From contig CANQJZ010000014.1 of the NCBI GenBank assembly GCA_947624385.1, positions 1-48,098 of the forward strand: a stretch of 48,098 nt of DNA. The letters are read 5' to 3'. The notes beneath the pieces were generated by a model that saw only the letters and a list, made by a program, of their open reading frames with translations, made no database searches and was not told the origin of the DNA. Position 1 is the first letter of the stretch, and each line of letters opens with the position of its first letter. This document shows positions 23,878 through 32,774 of this stretch, piece after piece. The position numbers and the translations under genes were made by a program. The DNA is from an uncultured Oscillospiraceae bacterium. Lineage in GTDB: Bacteria; Bacillota; Clostridia; Oscillospirales; Oscillospiraceae.

Positions 23878-24650
23878 GACGTCAGCCTCCTTTCAACGAA
23901 ATTGACCAGCATGTTCAAGAGCATGCCGATGATGCCGATGATGATGATGTACATCAGCATGGGGGCCGACTCGAAGGTGCCGGACAGGGCCCGGATACGC
24001 ATGCCCAGACCGGCCTGCGCGCCGGTGGATTCCGCCGCCAGCAGGGTGGTCAGGCCCGCGCCCAGACCAAGACGCACGGCGGTGATGATGAAGGGCACCG
24101 TGGCCGGAAGGGTGATGCGGAAGAAAATGTCCATGTCCTTGGCGCCAAGCACCCGGGCGGCCTTGACCAAAGTCGTGTCGATGTTGGCGATGCCGCCGTA
24201 GATGGTCACGCACATGGTCATAAAGGTGCAGATCCAGATAAGGATGATGGCGGGAGTCTTGCCCACGCCGACCATGATGACGATCAGCGGCGCGTAGGCC
24301 AGCGCGGGGATGTTCCGGATGAAGTTGATCCAGGGCATGATGATCTTCTGCACCGGCGTGTACCAGGCCATCAGGAACGCCATGGGGATGGCGGTGACGA
24401 AGCCCAGACCGAAGCCGGCCGCCACGCAGATCATGCTGCTGCAAAAGTCCTTCCACAGCACGTTGCGCTCAAAGGCCATCTTAGGGAAGGATTCGATGAA
24501 GGTCTTTTCGATGAAGGGGAAGCTGCGGCCCGTGGATTTGCCCAGACTGAGCAGATACCACACGGCTATGGCGACCAAAAGGGAGATCAGTAGCCATACT
24601 TTGTTGTTGAGCGGCTTCCTTTTGGCCTTATCGGGCTTTTTCTCGTTCAA
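23853..24650 (-). CDS. ABC transporter permease (SsuC/TauC type)
   Basis: A 265-aa inner-membrane protein with about six segments. The EAA-type coupling loop is visible (KAARVLGAKDMDIFFRITLPA), as is the BPD_transp_1 fold. The first gene of the operon. It starts at TTG with AAGAGTG seven nt upstream; a nearby ATG is out of frame. The unusual start may keep its level below that of the binding protein. Confidence 0.88.
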   Translation of the reverse strand: MNEKKPDKAKRKPLNNKVWLLISLLVAIAVWYLLSLGKSTGRSFPFIEKTFIESFPKMAFERNVLWKDFCSSMICVAAGFGLGFVTAIPMAFLMAWYTPVQKIIMPWINFIRNIPALAYAPLIVIMVGVGKTPAIILIWICTFMTMCVTIYGGIANIDTTLVKAARVLGAKDMDIFFRITLPATVPFIITAVRLGLGAGLTTLLAAESTGAQAGLGMRIRALSGTFESAPMLMYIIIIGIIGMLLNMLVNFVERRLTSWQEKREQ

Positions 24651-24716
24651 CGCGCATCACTCTTTTCCGTTTCAGATTTACAGCTCCGGCGATATGCGGC
24701 TGCATGGTTTGCAAAC

Positions 24717-24745
24717 ATGATAGCATGAATGTGCCAAATTGGCAA
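24717..24745 (-). promoter_or_regulatory. Promoter and operator-like palindrome of the ABC operon
   Basis: On the minus strand TTGCCA (24745-24740), a 17-nt spacer and TATCAT (24722-24717) with extended TG. TGCCAAATTGGCA (24732-24744) is a perfect odd palindrome over the -35, so repression by a dimeric regulator is likely. Confidence 0.6.
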
Positions 24746-24847
24746 GAAGTAATTCCGGAATTTTTGAGCAAAATGCTCTATAAGCGAAAATTTTCGCAAA
24801 AAAGCGCACAATTTCCGGAAAATCAGGTCGGTTTGCTTTGGCAGTTC

Positions 24848-24877
24848 TTGACAACTTGCCGTGCCGGTTGCTAGAAT
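24848..24877 (+). promoter_or_regulatory. Promoter of the nagBA-glycolysis operon
   Basis: TTGACA, an 18-nt spacer and TAGAAT, 30 nt before the nagB start. Confidence 0.65.
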
Positions 24878-24906
24878 GGAGAAAACTGCGCAAAGGAGCG
24901 TTTGGC

Positions 24907-25722
24907 ATGGACTATTACGCTATACCCGCCGAGACTTTGGGGCAGGGCGCGAAGATACCGGTATACCCCCTGGGGGACTCGGGCGAGGTGTTTTACGAGC
25001 TGGCCCAGCAGATGGTCGAGGCCATCCGGGCCAATAACGCCGTTGGGAAAAAGACGGTGTTCATCTGCCCGGTGGGGCCGGTGGGCCAGTACCCCATCTT
25101 CGTGCGCCTGGTGAACCGGGACAGGCTGAGCCTGAAAAACTGCTGGTTCGTCAATATGGACGAATACCTCAACGACGACGGGACCTATATCGACGAGGCC
25201 AGCCCCCTGTCCTTCCGGGGGTTCATGGCCCGGAACGTGTACGGCAAGATCGACCCGGAACTTCTCATGGACCCGGCCCAGCGGGTGTTCCCGGACCCGG
25301 CGGACCCGGGGCGGGTGGACGCGCTCATCGACCAGCTTGGCGGCGTGGACATCTGCTTTGGGGGCATCGGCATCAACGGCCACCTGGCCTTTAACGAGGC
25401 CAGAGAGGACATGACTGCGGAGGAATTTGCCCGGCTGGGTACAAGGGTGCTGACCCTGAACCCGGAGACACGGGCCGCCAACGCCATTGGCGACAGGGGA
25501 GGCGCCATCGACGCCATGCCGAAAATGGCCGTGACCATCGGCATCAAGCAAATACTGGCCGCCAGGAAGGTGCGCCTGGGCGTGTTCCGGGACTGGCACC
25601 GGGCCGTGGTGCGCCAGGCGGCTTACGGCCCGGTGACGGCCCATTTCCCCGCCAGCCTTCTGCAAGATCACCCGGACGCGGCCATCTACGCCAATTCCAC
25701 GGCGTCGGGCCGGCCTTTCTGA
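24907..25722 (+). CDS. nagB: Glucosamine-6-phosphate deaminase/isomerase-like protein
   Basis: 271 aa, cytosolic. It would convert glucosamine-6-P to fructose-6-P plus ammonia. NagB/SugI fold motifs are WFVNMDEYLND (near 83) and CFGGIGINGHLAFNE (about 152-166), where the His is the ring-opening base. Sequence beyond these is divergent from classical NagB (for example FRDWHRAVVRQAAYGPVTAHFPAS), so a related sugar phosphate is possible. AAGGAG sits 8 nt upstream of the ATG; earlier in-frame starts lie inside the promoter region. nagA begins 3 nt after the stop. Confidence 0.85.
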   Translation: MDYYAIPAETLGQGAKIPVYPLGDSGEVFYELAQQMVEAIRANNAVGKKTVFICPVGPVGQYPIFVRLVNRDRLSLKNCWFVNMDEYLNDDGTYIDEASPLSFRGFMARNVYGKIDPELLMDPAQRVFPDPADPGRVDALIDQLGGVDICFGGIGINGHLAFNEAREDMTAEEFARLGTRVLTLNPETRAANAIGDRGGAIDAMPKMAVTIGIKQILAARKVRLGVFRDWHRAVVRQAAYGPVTAHFPASLLQDHPDAAIYANSTASGRPF

Positions 25723-25725
25723 GAG

Positions 25726-26868
25726 ATGGACGCGGTGCTCTTTCAAAACGGCCGGGTGTATGAAAACGGCCGGTTTACAGGCCGGGACCTGCTGGTGCTG
25801 GACGGGAAGATCGCTCCGGCGGACGCGCCGGTGCCGGCGGCGTGCCAGCGGGTAGACCTGGCCGGGAAGATGCTGGTCCCCGGCTTTATCGACATCCACA
25901 CCCACGGGGGAGGCGGGGTGGATGTGAACGCCGCCGACGGGGAGGGCTTTGCCCGTATCGCCCGGTTTTTCGCCTCCCACGGCGTCACCGGGTGGCTGTG
26001 CAGCGTGCTGACGGACACGGAGGAGGCCACGCTGCGGTCCATCGGATACGCCAGGGCGGCGATGGCCGGACCCGTGAATGGCGCACGGCTGCTGGGCATT
26101 CACCTGGAAGGGCCGTTTTTGGCCAGGGAATATAAAGGGGCGATGCCGGAATACCTGCTGCGGGAGGGGGACGCGGACCTCTTTTATAAGTACCAGACCG
26201 CGGCGGACGGCGCGGTGAAGTACATCACCGTGGCCCCGGAGGTACCCGGCGCGGTGGACATGATCCGGGCCATATCCGGCGACGTGACCGTGGCCATCGG
26301 CCACTCCGGCGCGAACTATGAGACGGCCGTCGCCGCCATCGACGCGGGGGCGAAGGCCGCCACCCATACGTTTAACGCCATGGGCCTTTTCCACCAGCAC
26401 AGGCCGGCCATCATGGGGGCCGTGCTGGAGCGGGACGTGTACTGCGAGGCCATATGCGACGGCCGGCACCTGCACCCCGGCACGGTGCGGATGCTCTTAT
26501 CCTGCAAGGGCTGGGATAAGGTGGTGGCCATCACCGACTCCATCCAGGCCGCGGGCCTGCCCGACGGGCAGTATAAGCTGGGGGTGAACGACGTGGTGGT
26601 CCGGGACGGGGACGCGGTGCTGGCCGATACCGGCGTCCGGGCCGGGTCCACGCTCACCTGTGACCAGGCATTGCAGAATCTGGTCCGCTTCACCGGGCAG
26701 AGCGTGGAAAAGGTCCTGCCCCTGCTGACGGAAAACCCCGCAAGGCTCATCGGCCTCGCGGGCAAGGGCGCCATCGGACCCGGCATGGACGGGGACCTGA
26801 CGGTGCTGGACGAGGACTTGCGCGTGCGGGCCGTGTACGTGGCCGGTGCGCGGGTATATGAAGCATAA
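25726..26868 (+). CDS. nagA: N-acetylglucosamine-6-phosphate deacetylase
   Basis: 380 aa, an amidohydrolase-fold metalloenzyme that removes acetate from GlcNAc-6-P to feed NagB. Motifs: IDIHTHGGGGVDVN (about 57-70), HLEGPFLAREYKGA (about 126-139, with the metal-binding Glu), GHSGANYETAV (His, about 195), ATHTFNAM (His, about 213) and ITDSIQAAG (catalytic Asp, about 268). Length is typical. It follows nagB by 3 nt and precedes the aldolase gene, whose own AAGGAGG lies in the short gap. Confidence 0.93.
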   Translation: MDAVLFQNGRVYENGRFTGRDLLVLDGKIAPADAPVPAACQRVDLAGKMLVPGFIDIHTHGGGGVDVNAADGEGFARIARFFASHGVTGWLCSVLTDTEEATLRSIGYARAAMAGPVNGARLLGIHLEGPFLAREYKGAMPEYLLREGDADLFYKYQTAADGAVKYITVAPEVPGAVDMIRAISGDVTVAIGHSGANYETAVAAIDAGAKAATHTFNAMGLFHQHRPAIMGAVLERDVYCEAICDGRHLHPGTVRMLLSCKGWDKVVAITDSIQAAGLPDGQYKLGVNDVVVRDGDAVLADTGVRAGSTLTCDQALQNLVRFTGQSVEKVLPLLTENPARLIGLAGKGAIGPGMDGDLTVLDEDLRVRAVYVAGARVYEA

Positions 26869-26893
26869 ATGATTTTATAAGGAGGATGACACT

Positions 26894-28051
26894 ATGCCAC
26901 TGGTACCTATGAAAGCCATTTTGGACGCCACGGAGAAGTATAACTACGCCCAGGGGGCGTTCAACGTCAACGCCGTATGCCAGGCCAAGGCGGTCATCGA
27001 GGTCCACGAGATGTTCCGCTCCGCCGCCATTTTGCAGGGCGCGGACCTGGCCAACGCCTTTATGGGCGGGCGGACGGACTTCGCCAACGGCACGCTGGAG
27101 GACAAGAAAAAGGGCGCCGTCAATATCGCCAACGCCGTCAGGAAATACGCCGTGGACAGTCCCATCCCCGTGGCGCTGCATTTAGACCACGGCAAGAGCT
27201 TTGAGGCCTGCGAGGCCGCCATCGCGGGTGGGTACACCTCCGTGATGATCGACGGGTCCAGTCTGCCTTTTGACGAGAACGTGGAGCTGACCCGGGAAGT
27301 GGTCAAGTACGCCCATGAGCGGGGCGTGACCGTGGAGGGGGAGCTGGGGGTCCTGGCCGGGGTGGAGGACCATGTGTTCGCCGCCAACAGCACCTACACC
27401 AATCCCTTGGACGCGGTGGAGTTTTTCAGGAAAACCGGCGTGGACGCTCTGGCCATCAGCTACGGCACCAAGCACGGCGCCAACAAGGGCAAGGACACGG
27501 TCATTCGAAAAGAGATCGCCATCGCCACGAAGGAATGCATGATGCACGCCGGCATCGAGGGCACCCTGGTGAGCCACGGGTCGTCTACCGTGCCCCAGTA
27601 CATCGTCTCCGAGATCAACGCCCTGGGCGGCGATATCCACGACGCTTACGGCATCAAGAAGGAGCAGCTCAAGGAGGTCTCTAAGCTGGGCATCCGGAAG
27701 ATCAACGTGGACACGGATATCCGCCTGGCGGTGACCCGCAATCTCCGTGAGCTGTTCCGGGATGAGCCCGGTCTGCGCGAAAGCGCGTCCATCGGGCCCA
27801 TATATGAGCTTCTGTGCGCAAACCCCGCCGCCTTCGACCCCCGGGTGTTCTTCCCGCCCATCATGGACACGGTGATGTACGGCAACGTGCCCGACCAGGA
27901 CGTGGCCCGGATCGTGGACTGCATCGAGCGGGGCGTGAAGGAGGTCGTGGGCACGCTCATCGTGGAGTTCGACTCCGTGGGCAAGGCCCCGCTCATCAAG
28001 CCCGTCACCCTGGACGAGATGGCGGAATTTTACCGCAAGAAGGGGATTTAA
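26894..28051 (+). CDS. fba: Class II ketose-bisphosphate aldolase
   Basis: 385 aa, zinc-dependent, cleaving a ketose-1,6-bisphosphate (fructose or tagatose) to DHAP and glyceraldehyde-3-P. Motifs: YNYAQGAFNVN (N-terminal), VALHLDHGKSFEA (catalytic Asp and zinc His, about 95-107), YTSVMIDGSSLPF, EGELGVLAGVEDHVF, ISYGTKHG (zinc His), LVSHGSSTVP (zinc His) and KINVDTDIRLA. At 385 aa it is longer than GatY/KbaY (about 285), with a C-terminal extension (PRVFFPPIMDTV...LDEMAEFYRKKGI) seen in a subgroup of the family. In context the likely substrate is fructose-1,6-bisphosphate. GGAGGATG precedes the ATG. Confidence 0.88.
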   Translation: MPLVPMKAILDATEKYNYAQGAFNVNAVCQAKAVIEVHEMFRSAAILQGADLANAFMGGRTDFANGTLEDKKKGAVNIANAVRKYAVDSPIPVALHLDHGKSFEACEAAIAGGYTSVMIDGSSLPFDENVELTREVVKYAHERGVTVEGELGVLAGVEDHVFAANSTYTNPLDAVEFFRKTGVDALAISYGTKHGANKGKDTVIRKEIAIATKECMMHAGIEGTLVSHGSSTVPQYIVSEINALGGDIHDAYGIKKEQLKEVSKLGIRKINVDTDIRLAVTRNLRELFRDEPGLRESASIGPIYELLCANPAAFDPRVFFPPIMDTVMYGNVPDQDVARIVDCIERGVKEVVGTLIVEFDSVGKAPLIKPVTLDEMAEFYRKKGI

Positions 28052-28054
28052 AAG

Positions 28055-29215
28055 ATGGGCATGAACATCCTGGTGGCCCACGGCGGCGGGCCGACCGCCG
28101 TCATCAACTGCTCCTTGCAGGGCGTGGTAGAGGCGGCGAGATGCTCGGGAAAGATAGATAAAATTTACGCCGCCCGCTTCGGTGCGGAGGGCATTCTGGC
28201 CGGGGACCTGATAGACCTGACGGATGTGCCGGAGAGCACCATCGCCCGGCTGGGCCATACCCCCGCCTCCGCCATCGGCTCCTGCCGCCGCAAGCTCACG
28301 GACGGGGACTATCCCACCGTGCTGGACACGCTGAAAAAGTTTGACATCGGCGCGTTTTTCTATAACGGCGGCAACGACTCCATGGACACCTGCCACAAGG
28401 TCAACGAGCTTGCCAGGGCGGAGGGGCTGGACCTGCGGGTCATCGGCATCCCCAAGACCATGGACAACGACCTGGTGCTGACGGACCACTGCCCCGGCTT
28501 CGGCTCCGCCGCCCGGTACGCGGCACTGAGCGCCGCGGAGCTGGCCTTGGACGCCTCGGCCCTGCCCATCCATGTGGTGGTGCTGGAGCTTATGGGCCGC
28601 AACGCCGGGTGGGTCACGGCGGCGAGCTATCTGGCGGCGCGGCTGACGAATTGCCAGGTGCTCACATACCTGCCGGAGCTTCCTGTGGACGAGGACAAGA
28701 TGCTTGCCGACATCGAGCGGGCATACGCCAAAGGCAACGGGCTGCTGGTGACGGTGAGCGAGGGCGTGCGGGGCCCGGACGGGCGGCTCCTGGCGGACAC
28801 CGGCATCGTGGACGGCTTCGGCCACACGGTCCCCGGCGGCACGGCCCAGCACGTGGCCGACGCCATCATCCAAAAGCTGGCTCTGAAGGCAAGGGCGGAA
28901 AAGCCCGGGCTTTTGGGCCGCGCCTCCATCCCGTACGTGTCCCAGGTGGACCGGCGGGAGGCATATGACGTGGGCCGGACGGCCGTGGAAGCGGCCCTGG
29001 CCGGAAAGAGCGGGTACATGGTGTCCATCGAGGCCGTCCGCACGCCAAGCTACCAAAGCAGTATGGGCTTCGTGCCCCTGGCGGAGGTTGCCAACGCGGA
29101 GAAGAAATTCCCCCTGGAATGGGTGGAGGGCGGCAATAAAATAGCCGACGCGTTTTTCGATTATGCCCTGCCGCTCATGGGCGGAGACCTGCCACAATAC
29201 GCGATCCTGAGGTGA
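28055..29215 (+). CDS. pfp: 6-phosphofructokinase, probably PPi-dependent
   Basis: 386 aa, cytosolic, phosphorylating fructose-6-P. Motifs: AHGGGPTAVINCSLQGVV (N-terminal), YNGGNDSMDTC (about 106-116), GIPKTMDNDL (about 130-139) and LELMGRNAGWV. The Asp in GGND, where ATP enzymes have Gly, and the Lys in PKTMDND are typical of pyrophosphate-using and related PFKs. It begins 3 nt after the aldolase stop and is 4 nt from the next gene. The donor is inferred from these residues. Confidence 0.85.
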   Translation: MGMNILVAHGGGPTAVINCSLQGVVEAARCSGKIDKIYAARFGAEGILAGDLIDLTDVPESTIARLGHTPASAIGSCRRKLTDGDYPTVLDTLKKFDIGAFFYNGGNDSMDTCHKVNELARAEGLDLRVIGIPKTMDNDLVLTDHCPGFGSAARYAALSAAELALDASALPIHVVVLELMGRNAGWVTAASYLAARLTNCQVLTYLPELPVDEDKMLADIERAYAKGNGLLVTVSEGVRGPDGRLLADTGIVDGFGHTVPGGTAQHVADAIIQKLALKARAEKPGLLGRASIPYVSQVDRREAYDVGRTAVEAALAGKSGYMVSIEAVRTPSYQSSMGFVPLAEVANAEKKFPLEWVEGGNKIADAFFDYALPLMGGDLPQYAILR

Positions 29216-29219
29216 AAAC

Positions 29220-30056
29220 ATGAAGCATATCTATCTGAACCTGAAACGCTTTGACGTGCCGCCGGAGTACGGCGGCGTGAACCGGCTGGCCCCGGTGAAG
29301 GACTGGGGCGCGGCCGTGGTGCAGGGTACCCAGGAGGCTCTGAAAAAGTACGACCCGACAAAGGTGGAATTTGTGCAGTATCTTCCCGAAGCCCATCTGC
29401 TGTCCGCCGCGGCTGCCCGGACCGAGGGCAGTCCCGTGAAGCTGGGCAGCCAGGGAGTGTACCGGATGGACACGGCCGTGGGGGGCAACTTCGGCGCGTT
29501 CACCACCAATCGCCCGGCCTCCATCGTGAAGGCAATGGGCTGCTCCGGGACCCTCATCGGCCACTGCGAGGAGCGAAACGACAAAAAAGGCGTGCTGGCC
29601 GAGGCCGGGTGTGCGGACATGTCCGCCGTGGACAGGCTCTTGAACCAGGAGATAAAATGCGCCCAGGCCCAGGGGCTGGACGTGCTGTACTGCATCGGCG
29701 AGACCAGCGAGGAACAGCCGGAATGGGAAAGCGTGCTGGGCCGGCAGCTGGACGTGGGGCTGGACGGGGTGGACAAGTCCAGGGTCGTCATCGGCTATGA
29801 GCCGGTGTGGTCCATCGGTCCCGGCAAGACACCCGCCGACAAGCCCTATATTACGAAGATCGCCCGGTTCGTGAAAGAGCGCACCGGCGGCATGGACGTG
29901 GTATATGGCGGCGGCCTGAAGGCCGACAACGCCGCCATGCTGGCGTCCATCGACGAGATCGACGGCGGGCTCATCGCCCTGACCCGGTTCACGGGCCAGA
30001 TCGGGTTTTATCCCGAGGAATACCTGGAGATCATTCGGCTTTATTTGGGGGAGTGA
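29220..30056 (+). CDS. tpiA: Triose-phosphate isomerase-like protein
   Basis: 278 aa, TIM-barrel enzyme interconverting DHAP and glyceraldehyde-3-P. Motifs: YLNLKRFDVP (N-x-K), TLIGHCEERND (electrophilic His region), IGYEPVWSIGPGKTP (catalytic Glu and flexible loop) and DVVYGGGLKADNAAML. It is longer than standard TIM (about 250 aa) and its N-terminus is atypical (NLK for NWK), so it belongs to a divergent clade found in sugar-catabolic clusters. It follows the PFK gene by 4 nt. Confidence 0.85.
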   Translation: MKHIYLNLKRFDVPPEYGGVNRLAPVKDWGAAVVQGTQEALKKYDPTKVEFVQYLPEAHLLSAAAARTEGSPVKLGSQGVYRMDTAVGGNFGAFTTNRPASIVKAMGCSGTLIGHCEERNDKKGVLAEAGCADMSAVDRLLNQEIKCAQAQGLDVLYCIGETSEEQPEWESVLGRQLDVGLDGVDKSRVVIGYEPVWSIGPGKTPADKPYITKIARFVKERTGGMDVVYGGGLKADNAAMLASIDEIDGGLIALTRFTGQIGFYPEEYLEIIRLYLGE

Positions 30057-30061
30057 GCGAT

Positions 30062-31507
30062 ATGAAACTGGAATTTGAGTATGGCAATGGCATGATGGCG
30101 GCGGAGCTGCCCGACTGGACGGACGTATTTATCCCCGGCGAGACGGTGCCGGACCCGCCATGTTTGAAGCAGGACTGGGACAGCTTATACGCCGCCACGC
30201 TGGAGAGCATACGCCACCCCATCGGCATGCCCGCCCTGCGGGACATCGCCAAGGCGGGGGACAAGGTGGTGTTCGTCATCCCCGACATCGTGAAAGGCGG
30301 CAACCAGCCCACCAGCCACCGGAAGGTGGCCGTCCGGGCGTGCCTGGACGAGCTTTACAGCGTGGGCGTGGAGAAAAAGGACGTGCTGCTGCTCATCTCC
30401 AACGGCCTGCACCCGCGGGCCACCGTGCAGGAAATGCGCGCCATATTGGGCGACGAGATCTTCAACGAGTTCTATCCCACCGGCCAGCTCACCAGCCACG
30501 ACAGCGAGGACTATGAGCACATGGTGGACCTGGGCTATACCGCCTCCGGCGACCACGTGCTGATGAACAAATACGTCTTCGACGCGGACGTGCCCATTCT
30601 GATCGGCCACACCCAGGGCAACCCCTACGGGGGCTATTCCGGCGGGTACAAGCACTGCGCCACCGGCATCACCCACTGGCGGAGCATCGCCGGACACCAT
30701 ATCCCAAGGGTCATGCACGGGGCCGACTTCGTGCCCGTGTCCACAAACAGCGTCATGCGTTCCAAGTTCGACGAGCAGGGCATGCTCATGGAAGAAAAAA
30801 TGGGCAAAAAGTTCTTCTGCTGTGACGCGGTGCTGGACACGAAAAGCCGCCAGATCGAGATAAACTCCGGCTGGGCCAAGGAAATGCAGCCCGTGAGCTG
30901 GGCCACCGCCGACAAACGCACATACGTCCATTGGGCGGAGAAGAAGTACGACGTGGTGGTCTTCGGCATGCCCACCAACTTCCATTACGGCGCCGGCATG
31001 GGCACCAACCCCATCCAGATGATGCAGGCCCTGTCCGCCCAGGTGATACGCCACAAGCGGGTGCTCAGCGACCGGTGCGTGTTCATCGTGCCCAGCATAT
31101 GCGACGGGTGGTTCCACGACGAGCGCTGGCCCTATCTGCGGGAGCTTTACGAGATGTTCCAGCACGACAGCATGAACATCCTGCCGGATATGGATAAGTA
31201 CGGGGAGTACTTCGCCACCCGGAAGGAGTACACGGACAAGTACAGATTCGCCCACGCGTTCCACCCCTACCACGGTTTTTCCATGATGAGCTGCGGGCAC
31301 CTGGCGGAGGAACACACCAGCGCCATCTATATCGTGGGCGCACGGGAGCCGGGCATCGCCCGGGGCATGGGGCTGAAGACGCGGGCCACCGTGGAGGAGG
31401 CTCTGGCCGACGCGGAGAAGAAGTACGTGGGGCCCCACCCCAATATTTTGGCCCTGCCGCGCACCTTCACCACCGCGGCGGTGCATCTGTGCATGAAGGA
31501 CGAATAA
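30062..31507 (+). CDS. LarA-family (DUF2088) nickel-pincer racemase/epimerase-like protein
   Basis: 481 aa. The LarA family uses a nickel-pincer nucleotide cofactor for hydride-transfer racemisation or epimerisation of 2-hydroxyacids. Visible: VIPDIVKGGNQPTSHRKV (N-terminal), SNGLHPRATVQEM (catalytic His), GNPYGGYSGGYKHCATGI (the Gly-rich segment with the Lys that attaches the cofactor in LarA) and a C-terminal part to 481. The Lactobacillus enzyme is about 425 aa. No larB, larC or larE cofactor genes are in this window. GGGGAGTG lies 6 nt before the ATG. Last gene of the nag operon; the substrate may be a sugar acid or lactate. Confidence 0.8.
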   Translation: MKLEFEYGNGMMAAELPDWTDVFIPGETVPDPPCLKQDWDSLYAATLESIRHPIGMPALRDIAKAGDKVVFVIPDIVKGGNQPTSHRKVAVRACLDELYSVGVEKKDVLLLISNGLHPRATVQEMRAILGDEIFNEFYPTGQLTSHDSEDYEHMVDLGYTASGDHVLMNKYVFDADVPILIGHTQGNPYGGYSGGYKHCATGITHWRSIAGHHIPRVMHGADFVPVSTNSVMRSKFDEQGMLMEEKMGKKFFCCDAVLDTKSRQIEINSGWAKEMQPVSWATADKRTYVHWAEKKYDVVVFGMPTNFHYGAGMGTNPIQMMQALSAQVIRHKRVLSDRCVFIVPSICDGWFHDERWPYLRELYEMFQHDSMNILPDMDKYGEYFATRKEYTDKYRFAHAFHPYHGFSMMSCGHLAEEHTSAIYIVGAREPGIARGMGLKTRATVEEALADAEKKYVGPHPNILALPRTFTTAAVHLCMKDE

Positions 31508-31528
31508 CACACAGGGGATGGATCATAA

Positions 31529-32485
31529 ATGGACCTGCAATATCTGCTGCTGCTGCAAAAATTCCGCGACGCCACCGGTGGGGCGCTGAACGACTTCTTT
31601 TTGCAGATCAGCGACCTGTCCTACGGCGTATTTATCTGGCTGCTGGCGTGTATGCTGTTCTGGGCCGCGGACAAGAAAACGGGCGCGTTTTTGTTCCTCA
31701 ATATGGCAGTCAGCCGGTTTCTGATGCAGCTGCTTAAGCTGACCTTCTGCGTGTACCGGCCCTGGATACGGGACAGCGCGATCGTGCCCGTGGAGACGGC
31801 CTCCGGGTACTCGTTCCCCAGCGGGCACAGCGTGACCAGCGCGTCCAATTACGGCACCGTGCTGGCGCGGTACGGGAAAAAACACAGGCCCTTGGGCGCG
31901 TTTATGCTGGTCATGCTGCTGCTGACCATGTTCTCCCGCAACTACATAGGCGTCCACACGCCCCAGGACGTGGCCGTGGGCGCGATACTGGGCCTTGTCG
32001 TGGTGTTTCTGGGCATACGGGCCTGGGAGTGGATCGACGTAAAGCCCGGCCGGGAGCGGCTCGTCCCCGCGGCGGGCGTGGCGCTGACGGCGCTGTTTCT
32101 GGCGTACATCGGCCTCAAGAGCTACCCCATGAACTATGACGAGGCGGGCAAGCTGCTGGTGGACCCGGCCAAGATGGTGCGGGACGGTTATAAGGACGCG
32201 GGCCGTATCCTGGGCGTGAGCCTGGGGTGGTATCTGGAGCGGCGGTTCGTCAGGTTCTCCACGGACGTGTCCGCGCTTGCAAAGGTGACCCGCTGCGGCG
32301 TGGGCGCGCTGGTGCTGCTGCTGTACGAGCTGGCGTTCATGCCGGCGGTGACGGGCGCGGTGAGCGCGGGGTGGATCGGCTTCGTGCTGACCTTCGGAGA
32401 GCTGATCGTGCTGATGGTGCTGTACCCGCTGTGCTTCTCCCGCCTGGAGGCCGGACGGGGCCAGACGGCGACAGCAAAAGGATGA
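31529..32485 (+). CDS. PAP2-family membrane phosphatase
   Basis: A 318-aa integral membrane protein of the type-2 phosphatidic acid phosphatase superfamily, which dephosphorylates lipid phosphates or undecaprenyl pyrophosphate at the membrane. The three active-site motifs are KLTFCVYRPW (about 71-80), PSGHSVTSA (about 95-103) and SRNYIGVHTPQDV (about 136-148). About eight hydrophobic segments follow, and the C-terminal ~150 residues extend beyond the core. It starts 21 nt after the LarA-like gene, and hairpins follow. Confidence 0.88.
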   Translation: MDLQYLLLLQKFRDATGGALNDFFLQISDLSYGVFIWLLACMLFWAADKKTGAFLFLNMAVSRFLMQLLKLTFCVYRPWIRDSAIVPVETASGYSFPSGHSVTSASNYGTVLARYGKKHRPLGAFMLVMLLLTMFSRNYIGVHTPQDVAVGAILGLVVVFLGIRAWEWIDVKPGRERLVPAAGVALTALFLAYIGLKSYPMNYDEAGKLLVDPAKMVRDGYKDAGRILGVSLGWYLERRFVRFSTDVSALAKVTRCGVGALVLLLYELAFMPAVTGAVSAGWIGFVLTFGELIVLMVLYPLCFSRLEAGRGQTATAKG

Positions 32486-32495
32486 GAATAAACAG

Positions 32496-32756
32496 ACCCT
32501 GGCCGCTCGAACGAGCGGCCAGGGTCAGCGTGTCGAAAAATTAGCAAATGTGCGTAAAGCAAGGGGGAGCTCGAGGGGGACGGGAGTCCCGCCTCGAATG
32601 GGATAAATAGCCGCCATGCGCACGCTTTGCGGGCGCGTGGGCCGCGACGCGGCGTTTTTTGCGGCGGCTTGCCGCCGGGAAAAACACGGTGTTTTCAGGC
32701 CGTCAAAAAACCTTTTTTGACGGCCTGGCCCTGGCCGCTCGAACGAGCGGCCAGGG
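32496..32756. repeat. Cluster of hairpins, including a duplicated terminator
   Basis: The stem CCCTGGCCGCTCG/CGAGCGGCCAGGG occurs at 32496-32525 and again at 32729-32756, where TTTT follows. Between them lie a perfect 15-bp A/T-tailed hairpin (32696-32727) and several GC-rich inverted repeats near 32640-32680. No reading frame is credible. These end the PAP2 transcript and the converging transcript at 32775; the block may also be a mobile intergenic repeat. Confidence 0.7.
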
Positions 32757-32774
32757 TTTTGCCGTGCTATGGGG

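Noticed and set aside
24871-26475. 534-codon frame opposite nagBA
   Set aside because: Shadow of two clearly recognised enzymes; no motif and no ribosome site.
27182-29221. 679-codon frame opposite aldolase and PFK genes
   Set aside because: Longer than the real genes, but only because stop codons are rare antisense to GC-rich codons; no protein family resemblance.
30185-31510. Long minus-strand frame opposite the LarA-like gene
   Set aside because: Low-complexity His/Val/Gly sequence; the sense strand has clear family motifs.
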